Shown piece after piece: positions 1-7,535 of a stretch of 64,000 nt of DNA. The notes under the pieces are model-generated. The model was not told the DNA's origin, ran no database searches, and saw only the letters and a program-made list of their open reading frames with translations. Numbering within the stretch: the stretch's first letter is position 1; each line of letters starts with the position of its first letter. This DNA is from Bacillus sp. NTK071 (GTDB taxonomy: Bacteria; Bacillota; Bacilli; Bacillales; Guptibacillaceae): the NCBI RefSeq assembly GCF_017303315.1, contig NZ_JAFKOI010000012.1:39558-103557 (forward strand), written 5' to 3'. A program made the position numbers and the translations under genes.

Positions 1-151
1 AGATCGCAGGTTTACGTTTGGTTGAAGTGCCTCTTCTCCTAACCCCAGAAGGAGGTGCATTCTCCTGCTGATGATCTACTTTGCTTCCACATCCTGTACA
101 AAATTCTTGATTCTTATGTAATTTCTCCCCACAGTTGTTGCAGTGACCCAT
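1..151 (-). CDS. zinc-ribbon protein, N-terminal fragment (cut by window edge)
   Basis: The reading frame starts at the ATG complementary to 149-151 and runs off the left edge, so only about 50 residues are visible. It opens MGHCNNCGEKL and contains CNNC, then a CTGC pair about 15 residues later. Two CxxC knuckles make a treble-clef zinc ribbon like those at the N-terminus of many Bacillus membrane proteins. The following segment is basic and Ser/Pro-rich (GVRRRGTSTKRK), which would fit a linker before a membrane segment beyond the window. An AAGGGGG ribosome site lies about 12 bases upstream. Whether it is a TcaA-type protein cannot be told from this fragment. Confidence 0.6.
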   Translation of the reverse strand, partial: MGHCNNCGEKLHKNQEFCTGCGSKVDHQQENAPPSGVRRRGTSTKRKPAI

Positions 152-461
152 AACCTTACGCCCCCTTATAAATGATACTGAGAAATTTCACTCAACCATT
201 ATATGGGACGTTTGTTGGAGATAGCACTAAAGAGTGGGGTAGAGGGGGTCAGAGAGGGGTCTGACCCCACACTACTTTTTTACTACTACCTAAACTGTTT
301 AAGTTAGTTTGAAATGAGCTAGAATGAGGAACTCTGTAAGAAAAGGAAACGATTGTGGCACTCTATTCACACTTGAACGTCTTCACAAATTGTTTACATC
401 TAGAAGGGACAAATACATTGATGAATAACCGAAAAACCTAACAAAGAAAGGAGGTTTGTTG
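152..461. other. intergenic region with one type-B palindrome
   Basis: This is a 310-base gap between the zinc-ribbon gene and the small gene at 462. It holds the palindrome at 245-268, A/T-rich sequence and the ribosome site GAAAGGAGG just before 462. No recognisable Fur box or riboswitch was seen. Confidence 0.5.
245..268. repeat. type-B palindromic repeat, solo
   Basis: GGGGTCAGA and TCTGACCCC form 9-bp arms around a 6-base loop. It is one of about twenty copies of the same palindrome in the window. It lies upstream of the fbpA-like gene at 462, and a composite A+B copy lies directly behind that gene, so the small gene is bracketed by repeat modules. Confidence 0.85.
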
Positions 462-629
462 ATGGGCGTACAGCTTCGTAAAGGCATGACTGATCGTAGA
501 ACCTACCTCATTCGCAAGCTCTTAAACTCACCTGATAACCGAAAAGACTTAACGCAACTTCATTTGCTGACATTGACTGAACTAGAAAGAATGTATGCAA
601 GGGATATAGAGTGTAAATTAGTGTTGTAA
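462..629 (+). CDS. small basic protein of the FbpA type (copy 1)
   Basis: A 55-residue protein, MGVQLRKGMTDRRTYLIRKL..., preceded by GAAAGGAGG at a good distance from ATG 462. It has a basic N-terminus (RKGMTDRRTYLIRKLL) and a C-terminal LTLTELE segment. That pattern is what I associate with the Fur-regulated basic protein A family of Bacillus, whose members work with the Fur/FsrA iron-sparing response. A paralogue with a near-identical N-terminus lies at 4477-4641. I saw no clear Fur box upstream, so iron control is not shown by the sequence. A composite terminator repeat begins 14 bases after the stop. Coding status is well supported by the conservation between the two copies; the function is inferred from the family. 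Confidence 0.7.
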   Translation: MGVQLRKGMTDRRTYLIRKLLNSPDNRKDLTQLHLLTLTELERMYARDIECKLVL

Positions 630-643
630 GATTGTAAGTAAAG

Positions 644-721
644 AAAGCACCGCAATGTCCGCCTGGGGCGGACATTGCGGTGCTTTTGTCTTTGGAGGGG
701 GTCAGACCCCTGTCTGACCCC
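644..721. repeat. composite repeat A+B (bidirectional terminator)
   Basis: Module A (644-687) is a 20-bp near-perfect hairpin, AAAGCACCGCAATGTCCGCC against its complement, followed by TTTTGTCTTT. Module B (698-721) is GGGGTCAGA-loop-TCTGACCCC. The element fills the space between two convergent genes, with the plus-strand gene ending at 629 and the minus-strand gene ending at 741. The A hairpin is flanked by A-runs and T-runs, so it can end transcription in both directions. Confidence 0.85.
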
Positions 722-740
722 CCCTCCCCTCTCCACAACT

Positions 741-2330
741 TTAGTTAAACTCAACCTTCATTAATTCTACACTTGAATTGGGGTGGGGGTTAAATCCTTC
801 GATGTTTTTCTTTCCTGCAACGACTGGGGTGGAGTGAACGAGTGGAATCCACGGAGCATCTTCGTGAATGACTTCTAGAGCTTGTTTGTAGAGTTCATTT
901 CTTTTTTCCTGATTCACTGTTGATTGTGCATCTACTAGAAGCTTGTGCAATTCGTCGCTTTCGTATCGAGAGGAGTTGCTGCTTCCTATCATTTCTTTAT
1001 CAAGAAGCGTATAGAGGACATTATCTGCGTCTCCATTTTGTGCAGTCCATCCCAACAAGAAAGAATCCGCTTCTCCTCCAATAACTTTCTCAACGTACGC
1101 TGCCCATTCATAGGTTTTGATGGTCGCATTAACGCCTATTTCCTTAAAGCTTGATTGAATCGCTTCCGCTACTTTTTGGCCATCAGGCATATAGGGACGA
1201 GAGACGGGCATTGCCCATAGTTCCATATTAAACCCGTCCGGATAGCCCGCTTCTTCTAATAAGCTTTTTGCCTCGTCTAGATCATATTCGTATGGATCGA
1301 TCTCATCGTTATATCCTTGTATCGAAGGTGCAATTGGATTCTTAGCTGGTTCTGCCTGTCCTTCGTAAAAGGCTTCGATGATGGCATCTTTATCAACAGC
1401 GTGATTTAGCGCCTGCCTTACTTTTTTATTTTCAAGAGGGCCTCTTGTCACATTTAGTCCGAGATAACCTATATTTATTGATGGACGAGTAAATGTTTTA
1501 AGATCAGCATTCTCTTCTATTTGAGGCACATCGCTCGGCATAACACCATCCATCATATCGATTTCCCCTGTTTTCAATGCGTTTAAGCGCGCGGCATTGT
1601 CCGGTAGGGATTTAAAGATCACGCGCTCTAGTTTTGGATACCCCTCCACCCAGTAGTCTTCGTTTTTCTCTAAAACAATCTTATCGTTTCGCTTCCATTC
1701 CTTGAAAACAAAGGGACCTGTACCAACTGGGTTTTGCCCGTAATTTGCTCCCTCTTCCACTAACGCTTTAGGGCTAGCTATCGAGAATGGCGTCATCGAT
1801 AAATTTTTCAGAAATGGAGCCTGGGGTCGGTTTAATGTTATTTGTACAGTGTAGTCTTCTGTTGCTTTCACTTCTTTAATGACATGATCTTCATCCCCTT
1901 TGAATCCCCCAAACATCGACCGGTAAAAAGCAAAAGGCTCGGCCTGGTCTTCTTTTGGATTCATCCACCTCTCGAAATTAAAGACGACCGCTTTGGCATT
2001 AAAAGCTGTTCCGTCATGAAAGGTTACATCCTTTTGCAACTGAAATGTATACTGAAGACCGTCATCAGAAACGTCCCAATCGGTAGCAAGATCTGGGTGA
2101 ACTTCTGTATCCATATCACCAAATTGGACAAGCGTGTTATAAATGTTATCGGCCACTTTAAACGATTCACCGTCTGTGACAACAGCCGGATCAAGTGAGA
2201 CAGAGTCTCCACCTCTACCGTATATTAATGTTGTTTGCTTCTCGTCTGAACTAGTACCAGCATTAGAGGAACATCCTACAAGGCTTATCCCGACTACGAT
2301 TAGTAGAATAAGAAAATTGAATTGTTTCAA
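741..2330 (-). CDS. oligopeptide/nickel-type ABC transporter substrate-binding lipoprotein
   Basis: A 529-residue SBP_bac_5 family protein. The start is a TTG at 2330, with GGAGGTG 5-6 bases upstream. A lipoprotein signal ends in LVGC (Cys about residue 20), so the mature protein should be anchored on the outer membrane face. Family landmarks include DPAVVTDGES near the N-terminus, LATDWDVSDDGLQYTFQL, VGTGPFVFKEW and the C-terminal WIPLVHSTP. It lies 20 bases downstream of the M20 amidohydrolase on the same strand, which suggests one transcript: capture of a peptide or acylated amino acid outside, hydrolysis inside. No permease or ATPase genes accompany it, so it must share a transporter encoded elsewhere. 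The substrate is not predictable from the sequence. Confidence 0.85.
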   Translation of the reverse strand: MKQFNFLILLIVVGISLVGCSSNAGTSSDEKQTTLIYGRGGDSVSLDPAVVTDGESFKVADNIYNTLVQFGDMDTEVHPDLATDWDVSDDGLQYTFQLQKDVTFHDGTAFNAKAVVFNFERWMNPKEDQAEPFAFYRSMFGGFKGDEDHVIKEVKATEDYTVQITLNRPQAPFLKNLSMTPFSIASPKALVEEGANYGQNPVGTGPFVFKEWKRNDKIVLEKNEDYWVEGYPKLERVIFKSLPDNAARLNALKTGEIDMMDGVMPSDVPQIEENADLKTFTRPSINIGYLGLNVTRGPLENKKVRQALNHAVDKDAIIEAFYEGQAEPAKNPIAPSIQGYNDEIDPYEYDLDEAKSLLEEAGYPDGFNMELWAMPVSRPYMPDGQKVAEAIQSSFKEIGVNATIKTYEWAAYVEKVIGGEADSFLLGWTAQNGDADNVLYTLLDKEMIGSSNSSRYESDELHKLLVDAQSTVNQEKRNELYKQALEVIHEDAPWIPLVHSTPVVAGKKNIEGFNPHPNSSVELMKVEFN

Positions 2331-2350
2331 ACAGACACCTCCAGCAGAAT

Positions 2351-3559
2351 TTAGTGATTCGTTGAATGACTCGTTTTAATCGATTCTGAGAGAACCATTT
2401 TAGAGAAAACAAGAGACAGAAACATTTTGCCAATCCCAAGAATGGCTCGTTCGTCTACATCGAATTTGGGATGGTGATGAGGATAAATGGCGTTAAGATC
2501 AGGATTTCGACCACCCACAAAAAAGAATGTTCCCGGTACTTCATTTAGATAAAAAGAGAAATCCTCCGCTCCCATGATTGGATCCTTGTTAGAAACATTT
2601 TCAGCGCCGAAAAGTTTTTTCGCGATAGCAGTAGCTTTAATGGTCTGGTCTTTATGATTATAAAGCGCCATGTGGCCACGGTTGTACGTTACATGCGCCT
2701 CGGCACCATGCGTTCGACACGTCATCTCGCTTATTTGCTGAACCAATTGTTCTGCATGATTACGCACGTCTTTATCAAAGGTTCGTACGGTTCCCTTTAG
2801 GATGGCTTGATCTGGTATCACGTTGTGCGCATCTCCACTATGAATCGCACCGATTGTCACGACAATGGATTTTAGAGGATCTGTTATGCGGCTAGCAATT
2901 TGCTGTAGACTAAGAATGACGTGGCTCGCAACGACGATCGGGTCAACCGTCTGGTGCGGCATTGCGCCATGCCCTCCTTTTCCAGAAATCGTAATGTCAA
3001 ACGTATCCGCAGCTGCCATCGTATAGCCTTCATGAAATGAGTAATGACCAATGGGATGGTCAGCCCAAACATGCGCACCATAAATCTCGTCGACCTCATT
3101 CAAACAGCCATCCCGAATCATCGCTACCGCTCCTCCAGGCGCTACTTCCTCCGCAAACTGATGAATTAGAACAACTTCACCCTCGAGATCATCCTTCACC
3201 TGACTCAACACATTTGCAACGCCAAGGAGTGCTGCGGTATGTAGATCGTGTCCGCATGCGTGCATGACGCCTGGAACTTTAGACTTGTACGGTACATCTT
3301 TTTCATCTTGAATTGGTAGGGCATCAAAATCTGCTCGGAGCGCAATGGTCTTCCCTGGCTTTCCCCCTCGAATCGTACCAACCACACCATTTCCACCTAC
3401 GTTTGTTCTGACTTCAACACCGAGATTCTCGAGGTAACGCGCGATTTTCTTTGGGGTCTCCACTTCTTGTAAAGAAACCTCAGGATACATGTGCAAATCT
3501 CTTCTTACTTCAACAAGGTCAGGATAAAGCAACTCAAGCTTCTGGAATAAATCATTCAT
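2351..3559 (-). CDS. M20 family amidohydrolase / aminoacylase
   Basis: A 402-residue metal-dependent amidohydrolase of the HipO/AmhX/DapE-like M20 family. It hydrolyses N-acyl or peptide bonds of amino-acid conjugates in the cytoplasm. Visible motifs are RRDLHMYPEVSLQE near the start, the metal site MHACGHDLHTAALLG, the EEVAPGGA segment with its acidic catalytic pair, the dimerisation region with SGKGGHGAMPH, and PIMGAEDFSFYL near the C-terminus. A longer frame reaches 3658, but GGGAGGAG lies 7-8 bases before the ATG at 3559 and the upstream 33 codons look non-coding, so 3559 is chosen. It heads an apparent operon with the binding protein at 741-2330. Exact substrate unknown. Confidence 0.88.
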   Translation of the reverse strand: MNDLFQKLELLYPDLVEVRRDLHMYPEVSLQEVETPKKIARYLENLGVEVRTNVGGNGVVGTIRGGKPGKTIALRADFDALPIQDEKDVPYKSKVPGVMHACGHDLHTAALLGVANVLSQVKDDLEGEVVLIHQFAEEVAPGGAVAMIRDGCLNEVDEIYGAHVWADHPIGHYSFHEGYTMAAADTFDITISGKGGHGAMPHQTVDPIVVASHVILSLQQIASRITDPLKSIVVTIGAIHSGDAHNVIPDQAILKGTVRTFDKDVRNHAEQLVQQISEMTCRTHGAEAHVTYNRGHMALYNHKDQTIKATAIAKKLFGAENVSNKDPIMGAEDFSFYLNEVPGTFFFVGGRNPDLNAIYPHHHPKFDVDERAILGIGKMFLSLVFSKMVLSESIKTSHSTNH

Positions 3560-3647
3560 CGTCGGACTCCTCCCTGAATTGAATGTAGTCGCCATTAATG
3601 GTACCTCAATTATAATTAAATTCCAAATTTTCAAATAAATATAAAAT

Positions 3648-3724
3648 AACCTCATCAATGTCCGCGATATGTGGACTTTGATGAGGTTTTGTCTTTTTGG
3701 GGGGTCAGACCCCTGTCTGACCCC
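3648..3724. repeat. composite repeat A+B
   Basis: Module A (3648-3688) has outer arms AACCTCATCAA/TTGATGAGGTT, unrelated to those of the other copies but fully complementary, and an inner GTCC/GGAC pair. Then comes TTTTGTCTTTTT and module B (3701-3724, GGGGTCAGA/TCTGACCCC). It ends 7 bases before the stop codon of the CobU-like gene at 3732 and acts as that gene's likely terminator. Confidence 0.85.
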
Positions 3725-3731
3725 CCTCCCC

Positions 3732-4166
3732 TTATTTCAACTGCTGATTCAATCCATACCAAATTACATCTACGCGTTCCGCTGCTTCTGTCAAATCTTG
3801 ATAAGCCCAGCCTGTTAAGTCACGCCAGTCACGTTCTTCTCTTTCGAATGGGACAATCCCCTGAGTGATATCAGTGCCGATGATCACAACGGTTCGGTCT
3901 TTGTGTTCATTTTCCCACGACTGCCAAATGCCTAATAACGAACGCCAAATTGCTCGACACTCCTCGAGACTCGCATCTGCTGTGAGGGCTTGAATCCATT
4001 CCTCCATCCTTTCAAGAACGACCACATTGCCATAAAAGCGACTCACATCAATGGGGATCTTCGGCTTATCGCTTGGCGATTTCCAATAATGATTTTCCGT
4101 TAATCCATAGAATGCTCTCACCCATTTCGCCTTGCCGTTATTGGCGCCTCCTGTAACGAAGTGCAT
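3732..4166 (-). CDS. CobU-like adenosylcobinamide kinase/guanylyltransferase family protein, shortened
   Basis: 144 residues with both ends of the CobU fold. There is an N-terminal nucleotide-binding loop (GGANNGKAKW), and a C-terminal block GIVPFEREERDWRDLTG...VDVIWYGLNQQLK matching the family's GIVP.....RDLAG and GLPL.LK ends. CobU activates adenosylcobinamide as the GDP derivative in B12 salvage. Two oddities: the usual P-loop GKS/T is GKA here, and the protein is about 35-40 residues shorter than typical CobU, with no YIATA...H segment where the guanylylated histidine lies in Salmonella CobU. It could be a diverged kinase or a family member with altered chemistry. The start at 4166 has AAGGAGAG upstream. 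The riboswitch-controlled btu operon lies 2 kb away. Confidence 0.65.
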   Translation of the reverse strand: MHFVTGGANNGKAKWVRAFYGLTENHYWKSPSDKPKIPIDVSRFYGNVVVLERMEEWIQALTADASLEECRAIWRSLLGIWQSWENEHKDRTVVIIGTDITQGIVPFEREERDWRDLTGWAYQDLTEAAERVDVIWYGLNQQLK

Positions 4167-4476
4167 CGCATCTCTCTCCTTCGTTCATGCAGTTCTAATT
4201 TCGTTTCGTTCCTAAACCATTCGGAATGAGCCATTACCAGTACGACCGCTTCATCGGTAGATGCTAAGAAATAGCGAGAATCTATGAAAATTAATATTGC
4301 CTATCAAATTCAATGTTGGCTTGCGTTTTTCCTTCTTATTTACGATGGTGAGCGTCTTTTGGGGTCAGAGAGGGGTCAGACCCCTTGTTACATTCTTCAC
4401 AATTTCTTAACACACAATAGCATCAAAACGCGTTATCCTAGATTCAGCAAGATTGTAATGGAAGGAGGTTGTGTAT
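4167..4476. other. intergenic region with one type-B palindrome
   Basis: A divergent gap between the CobU-like gene (minus) and the second FbpA-like gene (plus). It holds the B palindrome at 4361-4384, preceded by GTCTTTT, and the ribosome site GGAAGGAGG before 4477. No riboswitch fold was recognised. Confidence 0.5.
4361..4384. repeat. type-B palindromic repeat, solo
   Basis: Reads GGGGTCAGAGAGGGGTCAGACCCC. The outer GGGGTC/GACCCC pairs, and GGGGTCAGA also occurs twice in direct orientation. It sits upstream of the second fbpA-like gene, mirroring the arrangement at 245-268. Confidence 0.8.
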
Positions 4477-4641
4477 ATGGGCGTACAACTCCGTAAAGGC
4501 ATGACCGATCGACGCACCTACCTCATTCGTAAGCTACTGAATACACCAGACAATCGCAAAGATTTAACGAAGCTTCATCAGCTCACGTTAACTGAGCTTG
4601 AGAAAAAGTATGCTAATGAACAATGTAAACAAGTACTATGA
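4477..4641 (+). CDS. small basic protein of the FbpA type (copy 2)
   Basis: A 54-residue paralogue of the gene at 462. The first 21 residues are identical (MGVQLRKGMTDRR... onward), followed by LTLTELEKKYA. GGAAGGAGG lies at normal spacing before ATG 4477. Synonymous positions differ widely from copy 1, so the pair is an old duplication kept under protein-level selection, which is good evidence that these short frames are real genes. Family assignment (Fur-regulated basic protein A) rests on the basic helix and the C-terminal TELE motif; no Fur box is evident. Like copy 1, it is preceded by a solo B palindrome and followed within 17 bases by a composite A+B repeat. Confidence 0.7.
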   Translation: MGVQLRKGMTDRRTYLIRKLLNTPDNRKDLTKLHQLTLTELEKKYANEQCKQVL

Positions 4642-4657
4642 CAGATGAATAAATAGT

Positions 4658-4734
4658 AAAGAGCTCAAAGTCCGCCTGAGGCGGACTTTGAGCTCTTTTT
4701 GTCTTTTTGTGGGGTCAGGCCCGAGCCTGACCCC
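4658..4734. repeat. composite repeat A+B
   Basis: Module A (4658-4698) is a perfect 20-bp inverted repeat (AAAGAGCTCAAAGTCCGCCT and complement) with a one-base centre, then TTTTTGTCTTTTTG. Module B (4711-4734) is GGGGTCAGGC-ccga-GCCTGACCCC. It lies between the stop of the fbpA-like gene (4641) and the stop of the convergent gene (4750). Confidence 0.88.
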
Positions 4735-4749
4735 CCTATTGTATTGCAT

Positions 4750-5811
4750 TCATCCATTTAACTTCCTATCAATCTCAGAAACTAGTTCCTCAAACAGTTG
4801 CTTAACCGTCGTCTCTTTATTCAACCTTGTGCCTTGGCCTGCCCAGAGCGACATGAAATTTGCATTTCCTTGTTTAGCTGCTTCTTTCCTGATTGGTTTT
4901 GTTAGGCTATTTTGAATAGGATAAGGTGCAATAAAGGCATTTTCATTCATGAGACGGATAAAATCATTCTCAATTCCTCGTGCTTCTTTGCCGGAGAAGG
5001 ATTTTGTTAGAACGGTATTCTCTTCTGTTGCATCCATAATCGCTTTTTTATGAAGATCATGTGCCCCGCTCTCTCTTGTTGTTAGGAAGACAGTACCCAT
5101 TTGGACACCTTCTGCTCCTAACATATTGGCCGCAGAAAAACCTCTTGCGTCCATGATTCCACCGGAAGCGATGACTGGGATCTTCACATGATCAACGATT
5201 TGAGGGACAAGGGCCATCGTACCAATGAGACCCCCTTTATTATCACCCAAGAACGATCCACGATGACCTCCCGCTTCACTTCCTTGTGCAACTACCGCAT
5301 CCATGCCAGCTCTCTCCACAGCTATCGCTTCTTCAACCGTAGTGGCCGTGCCAATAACTGTTATTTTGTTTTCTTTTAGTCGATTGATAATCGATTGAGC
5401 AGGAATACCAAACGTAAAGGAACACACTGGGACATTTTCTTCGATGATTACTTCAATGTGTCGTTCAATTTCTAATGAATTTTTAATTTCTGGTAGTTCG
5501 TTCGATAGATTTAACTCACTACGAAAGGGTTCTAGTGTTTGGAAACCCTTATGTAATTCTACTTCTGAGATGTTCTCTTCTTTTACAACAAATAAGTTCA
5601 CTCCGAACGGAAGCTTTGTTCGTTGTTTAACATCTTGAATCGTCGTTTTGAATTGATCAGCGCTTAAATAGCCTGCCCCTATCATCCCAAGCCCACCTGA
5701 ATTGCTAACTTCTGAAACTAATTGCGGAGTGGTTGGACCTCCAGCCATCGGGGCTTGAATGATTGGATACTCGATTTGTAACATGCTTGTTAAATCTGTT
5801 TTATTCCACAT
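4750..5811 (-). CDS. nitronate monooxygenase / 2-nitropropane dioxygenase family FMN enzyme
   Basis: A 353-residue TIM-barrel flavoprotein of the NMO/FabK-like superfamily. It opens with IEYPIIQAPMAGGPTTPQLVSEVSNSGGLGMIGAG, the conserved FMN-phosphate and barrel start. It continues with AGMDAVVAQGSEAGGHRG and IPVIASGGIMDARGFSAANMLGAEGVQMGTVFL, which bind the flavin phosphate. The His of AGGH is the usual catalytic base of class I nitronate monooxygenases. It is predicted cytosolic and would detoxify alkyl nitronates. FabK (enoyl reductase) is a related alternative but usually sits in fab operons, which this does not. GGAGGAAT precedes the ATG at 5811. It is monocistronic, and its 3' end abuts a composite repeat. 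Confidence 0.85.
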   Translation of the reverse strand: MWNKTDLTSMLQIEYPIIQAPMAGGPTTPQLVSEVSNSGGLGMIGAGYLSADQFKTTIQDVKQRTKLPFGVNLFVVKEENISEVELHKGFQTLEPFRSELNLSNELPEIKNSLEIERHIEVIIEENVPVCSFTFGIPAQSIINRLKENKITVIGTATTVEEAIAVERAGMDAVVAQGSEAGGHRGSFLGDNKGGLIGTMALVPQIVDHVKIPVIASGGIMDARGFSAANMLGAEGVQMGTVFLTTRESGAHDLHKKAIMDATEENTVLTKSFSGKEARGIENDFIRLMNENAFIAPYPIQNSLTKPIRKEAAKQGNANFMSLWAGQGTRLNKETTVKQLFEELVSEIDRKLNG

Positions 5812-5998
5812 ACCATTCCTCCTAGATCTTATAATCGATTTACCATTAGCATACTATTGTTAGTGAGGCGGGTTCCACCAAATTTTCCTATATATTCAGA
5901 ACTGATTAATACAACTGCCTTTCATGCATTCTGGAACATGTTTCAAGGGCGTATCGCAGTGGCGAAGTGAGAGTAGTGGTTGGTAGTAGTGATGAACA

Positions 5999-6077
5999 AA
6001 AAGCATGGAAATGTCCGCTTGGGGCGGACATTTCCATGCTTTTGTCTTTTGGAGGGGTCAGACCCCTGTCTGACCCC
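5999..6077. repeat. composite repeat A+B that overlaps a coding end
   Basis: Module A (5999-6043) has perfect 20-base arms AAAAGCATGGAAATGTCCGC and their complement. Then comes GTCTTTTGGA and module B (6054-6077). The stop codon of the btuD-cbiZ fusion (6058-6060, minus strand) lies inside the left arm of B, so the repeat supplies the last codons and the stop. Confidence 0.88.
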
Positions 6078-7533
6078 TCCTCTTATGCTTACGAAGCGCA
6101 TCGATTGTGCACATGTACACACCTTCGCTAACCAGCTTACCCACTGTTGTGATGGTACCTGCGAATGGATGGTGTGCGCCTCTCTGCGTTGCTGCAATGA
6201 GAATGCTATCTGTTGGTGTTCCGGTTGCAATGGTTCCTGTGAGCGAGTCTTTGATTCCCTGGTCCTGCATGACTTTCGCCTTTGTTTCGGTTGCGGTCAT
6301 AATGCATTGAATAAAGGCTTCGTCGGTCAGGGTGCCATTCACGAAAATCCATGTATTGATTGTGCCTGGTAAAGGATTGAAGTCATGATCCTTACTTCTT
6401 GATGCGTCAACTGCATTGCCGCCGCCAGCTGTCACGACGATAAAAACAGATATGTCTTCGTGATCGATGTGCCGATACGAAACATCCTCGAGCTGAACGG
6501 CGGTCATCATGCCGACGGTTTCAGTTGGATCGATGCTATGATCCTGTAGAAACGATCGCATTTCCTCTTGGTGGTTAGGACAGTTGTAACTTTTATCAAC
6601 GTGTCGATTCACGAATATGCTATACCATCCTGTTCCAGAGCCTACGACACCTGAAGACATCGTGCGGAGTGGGAACGGCGCAGTTAGCGTGATCATTTCA
6701 TCGGTAAGCTTTAGATATCGGTCGTCAATAATAAGATCGTTTAGCTCCTCCGCATCTTTTTCCGGTAATAAAAGCATTTGCGGTTTGGGAACGGTTGGAT
6801 GCGGATGCTTCTCAATAGTCGTCCGGTACACAGCTTGAATGCGTTCTTCGTTCAGCACTTCGTTCGGCTTGTTGTGCAGGTTGATTTTACCGTCCTCAAG
6901 GAGAAGAAGGCGATCGCAGTATAGCCCGGCAAGGTTCAAGTCATGAAAAATCGAGATAACGGTAAGTCCCGTCTCGCGCGTCCATTTTTTCAATAAATCA
7001 AGCAGTTCCTTCTGATAAGAGAGGTCAAGATGGTTCGTCGGTTCATCAAGCAACAGAATCTCAGGCTCCTGCGCGAGCGCTTGAGCAAGGAAAACGCGCT
7101 GGCGCTCGCCGCCGGATAGCTCATTCACGTAGTTATCCTGAAAGGCAGCGATCCCGGTTTGCTCCATCGTCTGCTGCACGACCGCTTCATCACGCTCGCT
7201 CCACATTTGGAACCAACCGGTCTGGTGCGCATAGCGACCGAGGGAGACGGTTTCTTTGACGGTATACGGAAAGGCCTGTTCAGCATGCTGCGGCAGGACG
7301 GCGAGCACTTTCGCTAGCTGTTTCGCAGAGTAGCTCGCGATCGGCTTTTCTTTTAGCAGAATCTCTCCTGCTTGCGCCTTTAAAATCCCACTAACCATTT
7401 TGAAAATGGTCGTCTTCCCGCTCCCGTTCGGCCCCACGATTCCGAGGAGCTCGCCTTTTTTCACTTCAAATGAAAGGTCGTGCAGCACGTCATGACCGGG
7501 ATAGCCTCCTGTTACAGAATTCACGCTAAGCAT
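6058..7533 (-). CDS. btuD: BtuD-CbiZ fusion: cobalamin ABC transporter ATPase plus adenosylcobinamide amidohydrolase
   Basis: 491 residues in two parts. Residues about 1-260 are an FecCD-type transporter ATPase: Walker A GPNGSGKTT, signature LSGGERQR, Walker B ILLLDEP, and the H-loop IFHD. Residues about 270-485 are CbiZ (MSSGVVGSG, TAVQLEDVS, VTAGGGNAVD and TDSILIAATQRG segments). CbiZ cleaves adenosylcobinamide to adenosylcobyric acid so that foreign corrinoids can be rebuilt. The fusion places a remodelling enzyme on the import machine at the membrane. It is the last gene of the btuF-btuC-btuD operon, 2 bases after btuC, under the cobalamin riboswitch at 9877-10040. The C-terminal residues RRGQTGV and the stop are read from a palindromic repeat, so the original end of CbiZ has probably been replaced or extended. 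Confidence 0.92.
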   Translation of the reverse strand: MLSVNSVTGGYPGHDVLHDLSFEVKKGELLGIVGPNGSGKTTIFKMVSGILKAQAGEILLKEKPIASYSAKQLAKVLAVLPQHAEQAFPYTVKETVSLGRYAHQTGWFQMWSERDEAVVQQTMEQTGIAAFQDNYVNELSGGERQRVFLAQALAQEPEILLLDEPTNHLDLSYQKELLDLLKKWTRETGLTVISIFHDLNLAGLYCDRLLLLEDGKINLHNKPNEVLNEERIQAVYRTTIEKHPHPTVPKPQMLLLPEKDAEELNDLIIDDRYLKLTDEMITLTAPFPLRTMSSGVVGSGTGWYSIFVNRHVDKSYNCPNHQEEMRSFLQDHSIDPTETVGMMTAVQLEDVSYRHIDHEDISVFIVVTAGGGNAVDASRSKDHDFNPLPGTINTWIFVNGTLTDEAFIQCIMTATETKAKVMQDQGIKDSLTGTIATGTPTDSILIAATQRGAHHPFAGTITTVGKLVSEGVYMCTIDALRKHKRRGQTGV

Positions 7534-7535
7534 AC

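Noticed and set aside
270..461. Fur box in front of the fbpA-like genes
   Set aside because: No sequence near TGATAATNATTATCA was found before either copy, so iron control rests on family name only.
508..754. Minus-strand frames of 60-76 codons across the repeat at 644-721 as genes
   Set aside because: They read through the palindromes and over the fbpA-like gene, lack ribosome sites, and similar frames appear wherever the repeat occurs (for example 5943-6230, 14979-15473, 22727-22912).
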